This document shows, in pieces, positions 34,408 to 41,581 of a stretch of DNA of 41,581 nucleotides. How positions within the stretch are numbered: position 1 is the first letter of the stretch; every line of letters begins with the position of its first letter. A model generated the notes under the pieces. That model was not told the DNA's origin. It did not search any database and worked only from the letters and a program-made list of their open reading frames with translations. Origin of the DNA: Chryseobacterium shigense (GTDB lineage: Bacteria > Bacteroidota > Bacteroidia > Flavobacteriales > Weeksellaceae). The translations under genes were made by a program, and so were the position numbers. The DNA is taken from the NCBI RefSeq assembly GCF_900156575.1, contig NZ_FTNY01000011.1:1-41581 (forward strand). Reading direction: 5' to 3'.

Positions 34408-36282
34408 ATGAAGAAAATTTTCCTTTGTGGAGTTGTACTGTTTTCTCTTTCAGTGTCAGCACAACAAAAAAAAGATTGGTGTGATTTTGATGCCGAACAG
34501 CGAGGACGCCAAAAAGAGAATCAGGAAATTGATGACATTATTTACAAGATCAGTAATCAGATTATTAGAGATAAGAAAAGTGGTGTTACTAATAATGGGA
34601 CTCCCTTTAAAACAGTCAATGGAGTTTATGAAATTCCCGTAGTCGTTCACGTGATAGTACCTACAGGGTCAGCTATTGGAACTGCATACAACAAAAGTGA
34701 TGAGCAGATTCAAGCATGGCTGGATCATTGTAATCAAATGTATGCAGGGACGTATCAGTGGCCTCAGGGGCTTCCCGGAGATTTTGGAACTGCTGCTACC
34801 ATGCCTATCAAATTAGTATTGGCTAAAAGAGATCCAAATTGTAATGCAACTACCGGTATTGTCAGATATAACGGAGGAAGTCTAACTGGTTATGACAGCT
34901 TTGGAGTAAAACGTAATGGAAATGACGGTGTTACAACTGCCCAGGTAAAAACAATTGCGCCTCATTGGCCTGAAGCTTCCTATTTTAATATTTATATTAT
35001 GAATAAGGTAGACGGCGGTGGCGGTTATGGTATTATGGGGTGGGCTGGTCTTCCTCAAAATGTAAATTCTGCGTATGAGTCATTTATGAAATCTTTCGTA
35101 GTGACTCTGCCAAATGATATTACTTTAGCACATGAATTCGGACACAGTATGGGGCTTCTTCATACTTTTGGTACCGCTAATGCAGAACCGCCTGCAGGTA
35201 CTGCTTTAACAACTTATTGTCCTTCACAGCCTAATAATGACTGTAGCAGAGATGATGATGGAGTATGTGATACAGAAAGATCAAGGAGTATGTTAAGTGA
35301 CTTTCCTGCACTTACCAATAATGATATGAATTATTGTACTGGAGTGAATTACCAGGGAGTTCAGTACAATATGATGAACTATACGAATCCTAAGGCCTTC
35401 AAATTTACCGATGGACAGCATGACAGGGCAGCAAAATATTTCTTTTTAATGAGAGGCTCCCTGAGTACTTCACTAGGAGGAACAGTTCCTGCAGTAACTT
35501 CCAATATTGGAACTCCTATTTCATCATGCTCACCAAGTGGTTTGGCAAATGCAGCTTCAAACAACTATTTCGTGGGACCTACTTTGGTGAAATTAGGAAA
35601 TATTAATAATGCTTCTACAGGAGTTTGGGGTAATGGGGCAAACTATTACGAAGATTATACAGGAGCAAGCTGTCTTAGGGCGACTACCACTCAGCTTTTA
35701 GTGAGCCAGGCTCAAAACCTACAGGTAAATGTTTCAGATGAAGGAAATTCTGTTCGTGCCTGGATTGATTTCAACAATAATGGAAGTTTTGAGACTTCTG
35801 AATTAATTGGGACAGGTGATAATGTGGCAATGGACCCTACGACGCTTATAGGTATTTTTAATGCGACATTTACAGCGCCATCATCCACTGTGATGGATAC
35901 TCCATTGAGAATGAGAGTAATCGTTGATTATGAAAATGCGAATATTACCCCTTGTGGACAGCTTAAATGGGGACAGGCAGAAGATTATACAGTTAAATTT
36001 GTCAATGCTTTAGGAACAAGTGAAGTAAAAGCAGATAATAATGATCTTGTGATCTATCCTAATCCGGTTGCGACAGGGGAAAATGTATTTATCAAAGCTA
36101 AAAACGGAAAAGATTTAAAAGTTTCCATTTCCGATATGTCAGGAAGAGTGGTATCCAGTCCATCGTTATCTGATGAAGGAAACGGGCTTTACAAAATAAA
36201 CCAACAGCTTGAAAAAGGAGTTTATATGGTTCAGATTTCCAATGGAAAAGACGTGAAAACATCTAAACTGATCATTAAATAA
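34408..36282 (+). CDS. Secreted M43-family zinc metalloprotease with GEVED and T9SS sorting domains
   Basis: A 624-residue exported protease. Signal peptide ends SVSAQ. The catalytic domain (about 70-345) has the zinc motif HEFGHSMGLLH (His242, Glu243, His246, His252) and a downstream MMNYT Met-turn, as in pappalysin-like M43 enzymes. A GEVED-type beta domain follows (about 430-535, RAWIDFNNNGSFETSELI...WGQAEDYTVKF). The C-terminus (about 548-624, LVIYPNPV...KGVYMVQISNG...KTSKLIIK) is a type A sorting domain for the type IX secretion system. It is flanked by terminators, so it is transcribed alone. The target protein is unknown. Confidence 0.94.
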   Translation: MKKIFLCGVVLFSLSVSAQQKKDWCDFDAEQRGRQKENQEIDDIIYKISNQIIRDKKSGVTNNGTPFKTVNGVYEIPVVVHVIVPTGSAIGTAYNKSDEQIQAWLDHCNQMYAGTYQWPQGLPGDFGTAATMPIKLVLAKRDPNCNATTGIVRYNGGSLTGYDSFGVKRNGNDGVTTAQVKTIAPHWPEASYFNIYIMNKVDGGGGYGIMGWAGLPQNVNSAYESFMKSFVVTLPNDITLAHEFGHSMGLLHTFGTANAEPPAGTALTTYCPSQPNNDCSRDDDGVCDTERSRSMLSDFPALTNNDMNYCTGVNYQGVQYNMMNYTNPKAFKFTDGQHDRAAKYFFLMRGSLSTSLGGTVPAVTSNIGTPISSCSPSGLANAASNNYFVGPTLVKLGNINNASTGVWGNGANYYEDYTGASCLRATTTQLLVSQAQNLQVNVSDEGNSVRAWIDFNNNGSFETSELIGTGDNVAMDPTTLIGIFNATFTAPSSTVMDTPLRMRVIVDYENANITPCGQLKWGQAEDYTVKFVNALGTSEVKADNNDLVIYPNPVATGENVFIKAKNGKDLKVSISDMSGRVVSSPSLSDEGNGLYKINQQLEKGVYMVQISNGKDVKTSKLIIK

Positions 36283-36306
36283 TTTTTTTAATCTTGTAAA
36301 AACTTG

Positions 36307-36333
36307 AATGCCTCCTGTTTTGGGGGCATTTTT
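36307..36333 (+). terminator. Intrinsic terminator of the metalloprotease gene
   Basis: A 9-bp stem (36307-36315 with 36322-36330, one G-U pair), 6-nt loop and T to 36333. Confidence 0.88.
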
Positions 36334-36389
36334 CATTACATTATTGTCAGTTAATTTTAATGAATCGATATCTCCGCTTAATCACAGCA

Positions 36390-36521
36390 TTAAGAAACCT
36401 TCCTTTTCATCCGGTCTGCCTGAACTCTTTCAGAAACAACAAACGACACTTTGAGATCGTCATCAAAAGCTCCTGACTCATACAAATTCGTAGGATATCG
36501 GTCTCCGGAAAGTAGATCTGA
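36390..36521 (-). pseudogene. Possible remnant of a protein-coding gene
   Basis: In the 36334-36576 gap the minus strand is open for 43 codons from after a TAA at 36524-36522 to a TAA at 36392-36390. The frame contains the ordinary-looking protein stretch GDRYPTNLYESGAFDDDLK followed by VSFVVSERVQADRMKRKVS. It has no ATG near the start and no upstream continuation. The amino-acid make-up is unlike random A+T-rich DNA, suggesting the tail of a lost gene. The family is not recognised. Confidence 0.3.
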
Positions 36522-36576
36522 TTATAGACATCACTTGATAGCATAGTATAGAGCCGTTAAGAAATATTCCTAATAA

Positions 36577-36609
36577 GAAAAATAGCCTTCAGGCAATTCT
36601 GAAGGCTAT
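36577..36609 (-). terminator. Intrinsic terminator of the tail-collar/T9SS protein pair
   Basis: A perfect 11-bp stem (36582-36592 with 36599-36609), 6-nt loop; the minus strand continues with TTTTTCTTATTA. Confidence 0.9.
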
Positions 36610-36646
36610 ATCAATAATCAATTAATGCTATATTGGCATTGTATTT

Positions 36647-37330
36647 TTATTTTTTCACGAACTTAAATTCATGAGATTCGAAATTTTTAGTGCTAACTCT
36701 TAAAATGTAAACACCAGAAGAAAGCTGAGAAACATCAATTTTTTGATCAAATGCTTCTGATTGTACCAATCTTCCATCTACATTATAAATTTGGATAGTC
36801 TGCCCGTTATCGATTCCTGAAATACGAATAATATCGGAAACAGGATTAGGAAAAATTTGAATTTTAGATTTTGTAACATCCACTGTTGCAAGTGAAGAGC
36901 TGCTTACATCTCCTGTCATGGTAGAGTTGGTACCGGTAAGATTACCTCCGCACTGTCCGCCTGTTACCGTTGTGTTTTCTACCCATAATCCAAATGTATT
37001 GCTTGGTGGTTTTGAACTGGCGCCGTTTCCTGTTGAGTTGTAATAAATCAGATTGGGATTGACAAAAGTTCCATTACCTGTATCTGCAAGAAATTCCCAT
37101 CTGGTAAGCGCATTATTCCACTGAATTTTAAACTCGCAGCTTCCTAATCCGCCACAGGGCTGCCCATCAACCGGTGTTGTGATGTAGATATTTTTATTGT
37201 ACGCATCAACTCCGCTTTTCGTAAAAACAAAGTTCTGGTTGTCAAACAAATTATAGCATCCTTTGAAAGTAATGGTCTGCGCGGCCATTGAACTTCCAAG
37301 AGCTAAGGCTAATAAGTATAGAGTTTTCAT
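36647..37330 (-). CDS. Secreted protein with T9SS type A sorting domain
   Basis: A 227-residue exported protein. The signal peptide ends SMAAQ (about 17). The middle (about 18-150) is a Cys-containing beta domain of unknown family (FKGCYNLFDNQNFVFTKSG, GGLGSCEFKIQWNNALTRWE). The C-terminal ~75 residues (IQIFPNPVSDIIRI...LSSGVYILRVSTKN...FKFVKK) are a T9SS sorting domain, directing export through the outer membrane. It starts 6 bases after the stop of the tail-collar gene, so the two form an operon and may act together at the cell surface. Confidence 0.85.
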   Translation of the reverse strand: MKTLYLLALALGSSMAAQTITFKGCYNLFDNQNFVFTKSGVDAYNKNIYITTPVDGQPCGGLGSCEFKIQWNNALTRWEFLADTGNGTFVNPNLIYYNSTGNGASSKPPSNTFGLWVENTTVTGGQCGGNLTGTNSTMTGDVSSSSLATVDVTKSKIQIFPNPVSDIIRISGIDNGQTIQIYNVDGRLVQSEAFDQKIDVSQLSSGVYILRVSTKNFESHEFKFVKK

Positions 37331-37336
37331 AACTTA

Positions 37337-37927
37337 TTAATTAAAAGATGGATAAACACCCTGCGTTGCAATGATGCATCTCATGGTAAGGAAAGGAGAT
37401 CTGTTTTCGTGAGGCTGATTTCCTCCCGTCGGATTGATCATTGTTGACTTCATCGTAGTATTGGCAGCAGCATCAGAATATTCCTTATCTAAAAGTTTGG
37501 TGTCAGCAGGAAGGCTGTTGGTAGGGACGTTCTGATTTCCTTCGCTCGTTACAGCGTTTACCGTATGAGAGTGGGAAGGCATTTCCTGTTGAGTTAAAGT
37601 AACAGATTCGCTGCCTCCCGTCTGTCCTACGACATAGTTGTTAGCGCTACCGACACCCATTCCATAAGAAATAGGAACTCTTCCTCTCATGTCTGGTAAT
37701 GCAAAATTAGTCGTTCCGTTTCCTCCGAAGGTTGTTCCTAGTAAAGAGAAAAGAGCTTGGTTTTGAGCGATAGACATAAGTTGACCGTTGCAGTCTGCCC
37801 ATCCAATGGGAGTTCTGTTATATGGGACAAAAATAATTTGCCCTAGGTAAGGGTCCATTTGTGCTTTTAAAGAGGACGTGAATGCACCGCTTACAAGTAG
37901 CGTGAATGCTAGAATCAAGTTTTTCAT
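37337..37927 (-). CDS. Secreted phage tail-collar domain protein
   Basis: A 196-residue protein combining a signal peptide (ending SLKAQ, about 23) with a Tail_collar-type domain (DPYLGQIIFVPYNRTPIGWA, FSLLGTTFGGNGTTNFALPD, MRGRVPISYGMG). The domain is known from phage tail fibres and from microcystin-dependent/MdpB-like proteins. The presence of a Sec signal and the absence of other phage genes argue for a cell-surface rather than prophage role. It is the first gene of an operon with a T9SS-sorted protein. The C-terminus (SPFLTMRCIIATQGVYPS) matches the family ending. Confidence 0.88.
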   Translation of the reverse strand: MKNLILAFTLLVSGAFTSSLKAQMDPYLGQIIFVPYNRTPIGWADCNGQLMSIAQNQALFSLLGTTFGGNGTTNFALPDMRGRVPISYGMGVGSANNYVVGQTGGSESVTLTQQEMPSHSHTVNAVTSEGNQNVPTNSLPADTKLLDKEYSDAAANTTMKSTMINPTGGNQPHENRSPFLTMRCIIATQGVYPSFN

Positions 37928-37986
37928 GATGATTAGTTTAAGTGGTGTAAAATTATAAAATATTTTATATAAAATTATTATATAAA

Positions 37987-38016
37987 CAAAAAACCTTTCA
38001 GAATTAACCGAAAGGT
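37987..38016 (-). terminator. Intrinsic terminator of the DUF4407-AAA/protease operon
   Basis: A 7-bp stem (37993-37999 with 38010-38016) followed on the minus strand by TTTTTTG. It lies 26 bases after the protease gene. Confidence 0.8.
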
Positions 38017-38041
38017 AAGATTTTATTAATATATATTGTTG

Positions 38042-39922
38042 TTATGTTGGGTTTTTCATCTGCGAGTTGAGCATCTGATGGTAATCTGCAATATGGAGAT
38101 AACCTTCTTCTTTTATACTTACATCAAGCTGATATTTTCTTGCTGTTTCATAGATTTCTTTAGGCAGCATACTTCCTTTTCTACTGAGTTCAATGCTCAT
38201 GTCTTTTAGAAGATGTAAATGAAGGACCAGATCTTCTCTTGTTTTTTGGGCAAGATCCTGAATAAGCTTTTCAATCTTTTTATCGGTAATGTCATGCTGC
38301 ATACGGTGTGGATAATCCTCAAGGCTATAAGCTGCCTGATACTCTTCATCAAATCCATATTTTCTGATATAATCTGCAGCGAGTGCCGTGGCCTGCTCTC
38401 TGTCGTGGCTTCTTCCTATGCTTGCATTATTTTCACCAAATACAATTTCTTCTGCAATACCTCCTGCAAGATAAATTTTAATTCTGTCCAGAAGGCTTTC
38501 CTTAGTGTCATGAATCTGATGAGGAAAGGTAAATCCTGCTGCGTAGCTGCTTGCAACTTTGCTCTTCAGCTGTAGTGGGGCAAAACCGGTGTAAAGCATA
38601 TAGGAAATAGCATGTCCACATTCATGGACGCTGATGTTGGCCACTGCATCCTGCTGATTAGACTGGCGTATGCTGTCTATCCTTCCTGTGTAAGGAATGC
38701 TAATGATGCGTTTTCCCACTTTTCCGGAAATCGTTTTTTCTTTTACCAGATAGTCGATTTCTATTGTCTTGTCTTCATTGATGATGGCTTCGAAGAGGAA
38801 TTTACTGAGGTTCGTGTCCAAAATATCAACAACACTGCTGAAAACAGGACGTACCCCTTGAACCGGGAAAACTCCGTTTCTGTAAATCAGTTCATTAATG
38901 TTTTTAGTGATCTTTAAGCTGATCCCGAATTTTGACTTTGTTTTCGTTTTAAGATTATTGATTTCTCTTTGAACCAACTGCTGAAAATCTTCTGTCTTTA
39001 ATGAAAAATAGATCAGATGGATATTGCCAAATCGGGCTACCTGCTCCGGTCTGAATTTTCTGGACAATGCGTTTTTGATATCCACAACTGTGATTTTCTT
39101 CGTGAAGGCATGGTAAATATTGGCATCAATATCGGCTTCGCTGGTTTCACGGGACATCTGAAAAGCCTCATCCAGATTTCCACTGATGATGATCAGCATC
39201 TTGCTGTAGTCTACCGGCTCATAGATCTTCTTTTCCTTTTGTTTTTTGAGAATCAGTTTGATCATATCTTCCTCTTTCATATCAATGATGCTCATCACAT
39301 CATCTTCCATGCTGAGGTATTTCTTCAGTTCCTTGGCATCCCAAAGATTCAGGTAAGGATTTTCATCCATTTCTGCTTCACCGTTCAGTTTACGACGGTC
39401 ATTTTCCTTTTTGCGAAGGAGATACGAAAACAGGTAATGCTCCAGGTCGTCGCGTTCCCTTCTGCTGAGTCGGCCATCGCTTAAAAGCTCCCAGAAATCG
39501 GTAAACTTTGTCTGGGGTACGGGAGTGCCATCTGGATCAATTGTATTAAATCGCTGGATCTCATCGAAGAGTACAATGCTGGGTTTTTCATCATTGAGGC
39601 GGTTGCTTTGAAGAATATCTGAAACACTTTTGCTCCATGTCGTTTCATCGCTATTGCTCAATTCAATCTCTGCAAAACGGTTTTGGAATTCCAAAAACCG
39701 GACGGTTTTGCGGATAAGATCTGTCTTGCCTACACCGGTCATTCCCCATAGATTGATCACTACAGGACGTGTCAGGATTTCAGGCATCAGGTACCAGATC
39801 TGAATGTATTCCATTAAATCATCAATAATCTTATCAATTCCGATGAATTCTTTTTTCAGGAATGCCTTGCAGTCGTCCAGCTTTTTCTTTTTCTTCTGGA
39901 TCTCTTCTTTATCAATAATCAT
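38042..39922 (-). CDS. AAA+ ATPase fused to an FtsH-type (M41) zinc protease domain
   Basis: A 626-residue protein without membrane span. Its ATPase half resembles Clp/HslU-type AAA+: Walker A GMTGVGKT (60-67), Walker B SIVLFDE (115-121), sensor-1 region MLIIISGN and an arginine-finger-like SRKFRPEQ. A charged helical insert (about 150-250) follows Walker B. The C-terminal half (about 420-600) is peptidase M41: HECGH (His433, Glu434, His437), then LAGGIAEEIVFGEN and ASIGRSHDREQATALAADY with the third zinc ligand Asp507. Ligand spacing matches FtsH closely. Classical FtsH has its own membrane segments and a different AAA domain, so this is an unusual fusion. It follows a DUF4407 membrane protein by 14 bases; together they probably form a membrane-tethered ATP-dependent protease. 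Substrates are unknown. Confidence 0.88.
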   Translation of the reverse strand: MIIDKEEIQKKKKKLDDCKAFLKKEFIGIDKIIDDLMEYIQIWYLMPEILTRPVVINLWGMTGVGKTDLIRKTVRFLEFQNRFAEIELSNSDETTWSKSVSDILQSNRLNDEKPSIVLFDEIQRFNTIDPDGTPVPQTKFTDFWELLSDGRLSRRERDDLEHYLFSYLLRKKENDRRKLNGEAEMDENPYLNLWDAKELKKYLSMEDDVMSIIDMKEEDMIKLILKKQKEKKIYEPVDYSKMLIIISGNLDEAFQMSRETSEADIDANIYHAFTKKITVVDIKNALSRKFRPEQVARFGNIHLIYFSLKTEDFQQLVQREINNLKTKTKSKFGISLKITKNINELIYRNGVFPVQGVRPVFSSVVDILDTNLSKFLFEAIINEDKTIEIDYLVKEKTISGKVGKRIISIPYTGRIDSIRQSNQQDAVANISVHECGHAISYMLYTGFAPLQLKSKVASSYAAGFTFPHQIHDTKESLLDRIKIYLAGGIAEEIVFGENNASIGRSHDREQATALAADYIRKYGFDEEYQAAYSLEDYPHRMQHDITDKKIEKLIQDLAQKTREDLVLHLHLLKDMSIELSRKGSMLPKEIYETARKYQLDVSIKEEGYLHIADYHQMLNSQMKNPT

Positions 39923-39936
39923 GCGTGAAAAATACG

Positions 39937-41007
39937 CTATTTTTTTAAATTATCCTTAAAATCATCAATTCTGAAATCAGTAAGGGCGTTTCCTTTTTCA
40001 ATTTTTTCTTTAGCGTAAAGTCTGAAGTCGTTTTCTGTCTTTTCTAACAGATGATCATAAGGTCCTACATGGGAAATCAATTTAACCAAAACCGGAGAGA
40101 TCTCAAGGCAGATAAAAAGTCCCATAATAAATGCCGCAGCCAATCCGATAATCGGTGAATTCTTTCCAAGCTCGTCCAGTGCCTGAAGTCTTGCTGCAAA
40201 ACCATTAAATTTATCCTCAAACGTTTCTGATGATTTTCTTTCCGTTTCAAGATTCGTATAAACTTTAGAGATCTCTTTATCTAAATATTCCACTCTCGAG
40301 GCATTCTGTTTCTGAAAATTCTCCAGATCCAGACGGCGTTGTTCCTTGAGTTCCTGCTTGCGTTTTGCATTAGGACCATATCCTTCTTTTCCACTGGTCA
40401 GGCCGGATTGTTTTCCAAGGATTTCTTTTTCAAGTTCTACAGCCGCTGAGTCATAGGCTTTCTGGTACTGGATGGTCTTTTCAGCGATTTGTTTTTTTTC
40501 GGTTTCAAAAGGTCCGCTTTGTTGCAGAATCCGGCCACTCATTTCACCCTCAAGCTGTTTTTTATTTCGTTGAATAATGGTATTTAATTGTTTATTGACT
40601 TCTTTTTCAAAAATTTTAAGCTCTAGCGGTTTTGAAATAATAATTCCTAAAAACGTAGCTAGAATAAGACGGGGAACTGCCATCAAAATCTGATTCCACC
40701 AGGTTCCTGTTTTTTTGATCGATGAAACTATATAGCGGTCTAGATTAAAAATCATCAATCCCCATAGAATGCCAAATCCTATGGAAGTCCATATATTATC
40801 AAATACCGTATACATGGCATATCCTGCAGATAGAGTAGCAAAAACTGCCGTAAACAATACAATACCTCCAATTCCTGAAAATTTATTCCATTCACTGGGA
40901 GTCTTTCTTAAAATATGAATGTTTCCTCCGGAGCACACCATCAGAAACTTCTGGAACCAGTTTATATTATGATTCGCTTGATTTATAGTTTGTTGGTTTG
41001 TTTTCAT
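39937..41007 (-). CDS. DUF4407 multi-pass membrane protein with long coiled coil
   Basis: A 356-residue inner-membrane protein. Three hydrophobic segments (about 45-66, 72-90, 108-126) follow a soluble N-terminus. A charged coiled-coil stretch spans about 127-280 (ETEKKQIAEKTIQYQKAYDS; ETERKSSETFEDKF), then a fourth span (about 287-310, LAAAFIMGLFICLEISPVLV) and a short tail. The order and the phrase LMIFNLDRYIVSS match DUF4407 as I recall it. The function is unknown. It is the first gene of the unit with the AAA+/M41 protein, and could serve as membrane anchor or substrate gate for it. A promoter-like site lies just upstream. Confidence 0.88.
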   Translation of the reverse strand: MKTNQQTINQANHNINWFQKFLMVCSGGNIHILRKTPSEWNKFSGIGGIVLFTAVFATLSAGYAMYTVFDNIWTSIGFGILWGLMIFNLDRYIVSSIKKTGTWWNQILMAVPRLILATFLGIIISKPLELKIFEKEVNKQLNTIIQRNKKQLEGEMSGRILQQSGPFETEKKQIAEKTIQYQKAYDSAAVELEKEILGKQSGLTSGKEGYGPNAKRKQELKEQRRLDLENFQKQNASRVEYLDKEISKVYTNLETERKSSETFEDKFNGFAARLQALDELGKNSPIIGLAAAFIMGLFICLEISPVLVKLISHVGPYDHLLEKTENDFRLYAKEKIEKGNALTDFRIDDFKDNLKK

Positions 41008-41021
41008 ACTGAAAATTTATA

Positions 41022-41048
41022 CAAATGTAATACTAAAAATCATACCAA
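41022..41048 (-). promoter_or_regulatory. Candidate promoter of the DUF4407-AAA/protease operon
   Basis: On the minus strand TACATTTG (41029-41022) matches TAnnTTTG 15 bases before the ATG. A TTG (41048-41046) stands 16 bases upstream, slightly short of the usual spacing. Confidence 0.5.
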
Positions 41049-41284
41049 TGTAAAAGATAGTATTATGTTTTGCCAAGTAATTGAGTGTTTTGATTTAATT
41101 CATTGATTAACATTGTATTATTTTGATTGTGATGGAAGATTGATTTTTGAACATTTTGTTTAAAATACGTCAAGTTTTGTCGTTGCAACGGGCTAGTTTT
41201 GTTTTAAATAAATGAAAAAATATTTCATGAACGAATATAACCCAGTGAATTGATGAAGTCAAGATTAAATCTTCTATCTGGGAC

Positions 41285-41314
41285 TTGCAAGTGTGTTAAG
41301 AATTGTTAAATTTG
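41285..41314 (+). promoter_or_regulatory. Strong Bacteroidota-type promoter of the right-edge gene
   Basis: TTG at 41285-41287 and TAAATTTG at 41307-41314, spacing 19 bases, identical in geometry to the rpmE2 promoter. The ATG follows 47 bases later. The rest of the 350-base gap from 41008 holds no supported gene; a 10-bp palindrome CGTTGCAACG is at 41181-41190. Confidence 0.8.
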
Positions 41315-41360
41315 CGCTGTAATTTTATAAAAACTAACATTAACTCAAATACACAAATAG

Positions 41361-41581
41361 ATGAAGAAATTCTACTCTGGTGCATTAGCCTTATGCACTA
41401 TTCTTGGACTGTCTGCTCAGGAAGTATTGTGGCAAAAAGATATCACATCCTCCACGCAGGATTTCTTAAGCCAGGTTACCACAACCATTGATCAGCAGTA
41501 TCTTATTTCTGGAAGCAGTATTCAAAGCGATAAGCTGAAGGCTGGGAGCAGTAAAAAGAATAGTGGGTATGATTTTCACCT
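41361..41581 (+). CDS. Secreted protein, N-terminal part only (runs off the window)
   Basis: The frame is open from ATG 41361 to the window end (about 73 codons). It begins with a signal peptide (MKKFYSGALALCTILGLSAQ), then EVLWQKDITSSTQDFLSQVT and ISGSSIQSDKLKAG. From memory this resembles the start of large T9SS-exported beta-propeller-like proteins of Chryseobacterium, but too little is visible to assign a family. A strong promoter precedes it. Confidence 0.8.
   Translation, partial: MKKFYSGALALCTILGLSAQEVLWQKDITSSTQDFLSQVTTTIDQQYLISGSSIQSDKLKAGSSKKNSGYDFH

Noticed and set aside
37337..37927. Prophage remnant suggested by the tail-collar domain
   Set aside because: No other phage genes are nearby, and the protein has a Sec signal peptide and a T9SS-sorted partner.
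41181..41190. Palindrome CGTTGCAACG
   Set aside because: A single short palindrome with no promoter overlap or second copy seen; too little to call a binding site.

Overview
The window looks like chromosome of a Bacteroidota species in the Weeksellaceae, most likely Chryseobacterium or a close relative. The grounds are SusC/SusD pairs, type IX secretion (T9SS) C-terminal sorting domains, a type B L31 protein, DUF4252/GIN-domain proteins, promoters of the TTG-N19-TAnnTTTG type, weak Shine-Dalgarno sequences and an A+T-rich base composition. It opens at the 3' end of a 5S rRNA gene, so an rRNA operon lies just outside the left edge.

Layout. (1) 1-305: end of the rrn operon, its terminator, a heptamer-periodic repeat and a decayed second terminator. 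(2) 364-5649, minus strand: a tightly packed five-gene operon for an exported surface structure. It has three small secreted subunit-like proteins (two clear paralogues), a periplasmic chaperone-like protein and a large usher-like outer-membrane barrel. I know no established name for it, and it is one of the two best candidates for an undescribed system. (3) 5873-13000, minus: a SusC/SusD nutrient importer followed by a Tat-exported phosphocholine-type phospholipase C. (4) 13206-16117, minus: an Omp85-family protein, a short-chain dehydrogenase and an XRE regulator. (5) 16299-20737, plus: an accessory and decaying block. It contains a lipoprotein with a JAMM-like HTHP...SPAD signature, a DUF6705-type lipoprotein, a small secreted-protein gene broken by an in-frame stop, a SusC C-terminal stump and a SusD gene with two frameshifts and a stop. 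(6) 20806-22635: a fusion of a glycerophosphodiesterase-like domain with alkaline phosphatase. With the phospholipase C this suggests use of phospholipids and phosphate esters.

(7) 22737-27019, minus: aroA, a MazG-like pyrophosphohydrolase, a beta-helix lipoprotein and two small secreted proteins. (8) 27201-28932, plus: rpmE2 and a GlmU-like nucleotidyltransferase. (9) 29378-32395: an ECF sigma factor with a membrane anti-sigma-like partner and two DUF4252 proteins. (10) 32591-34051: guaB. (11) 34408-37927: an M43-type metalloprotease with a T9SS tail, then in the opposite direction a secreted tail-collar protein and a T9SS-sorted protein. (12) 38042-41007, minus: a two-gene unit of a DUF4407 membrane protein and a soluble AAA+ ATPase fused to an FtsH-type (M41) protease domain with all zinc ligands in place. 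This is the other best candidate for an undescribed system. A secreted protein gene with a strong promoter runs off the right edge.

Across several scales, three intergenic regions (114-241, 25206-25283, 27514-27765) are built of 7-nt units of the form GAnnnnA on one strand, arranged as opposed arms. Most other genes end in good intrinsic terminators. No CRISPR array, tRNA gene or transposase was seen.
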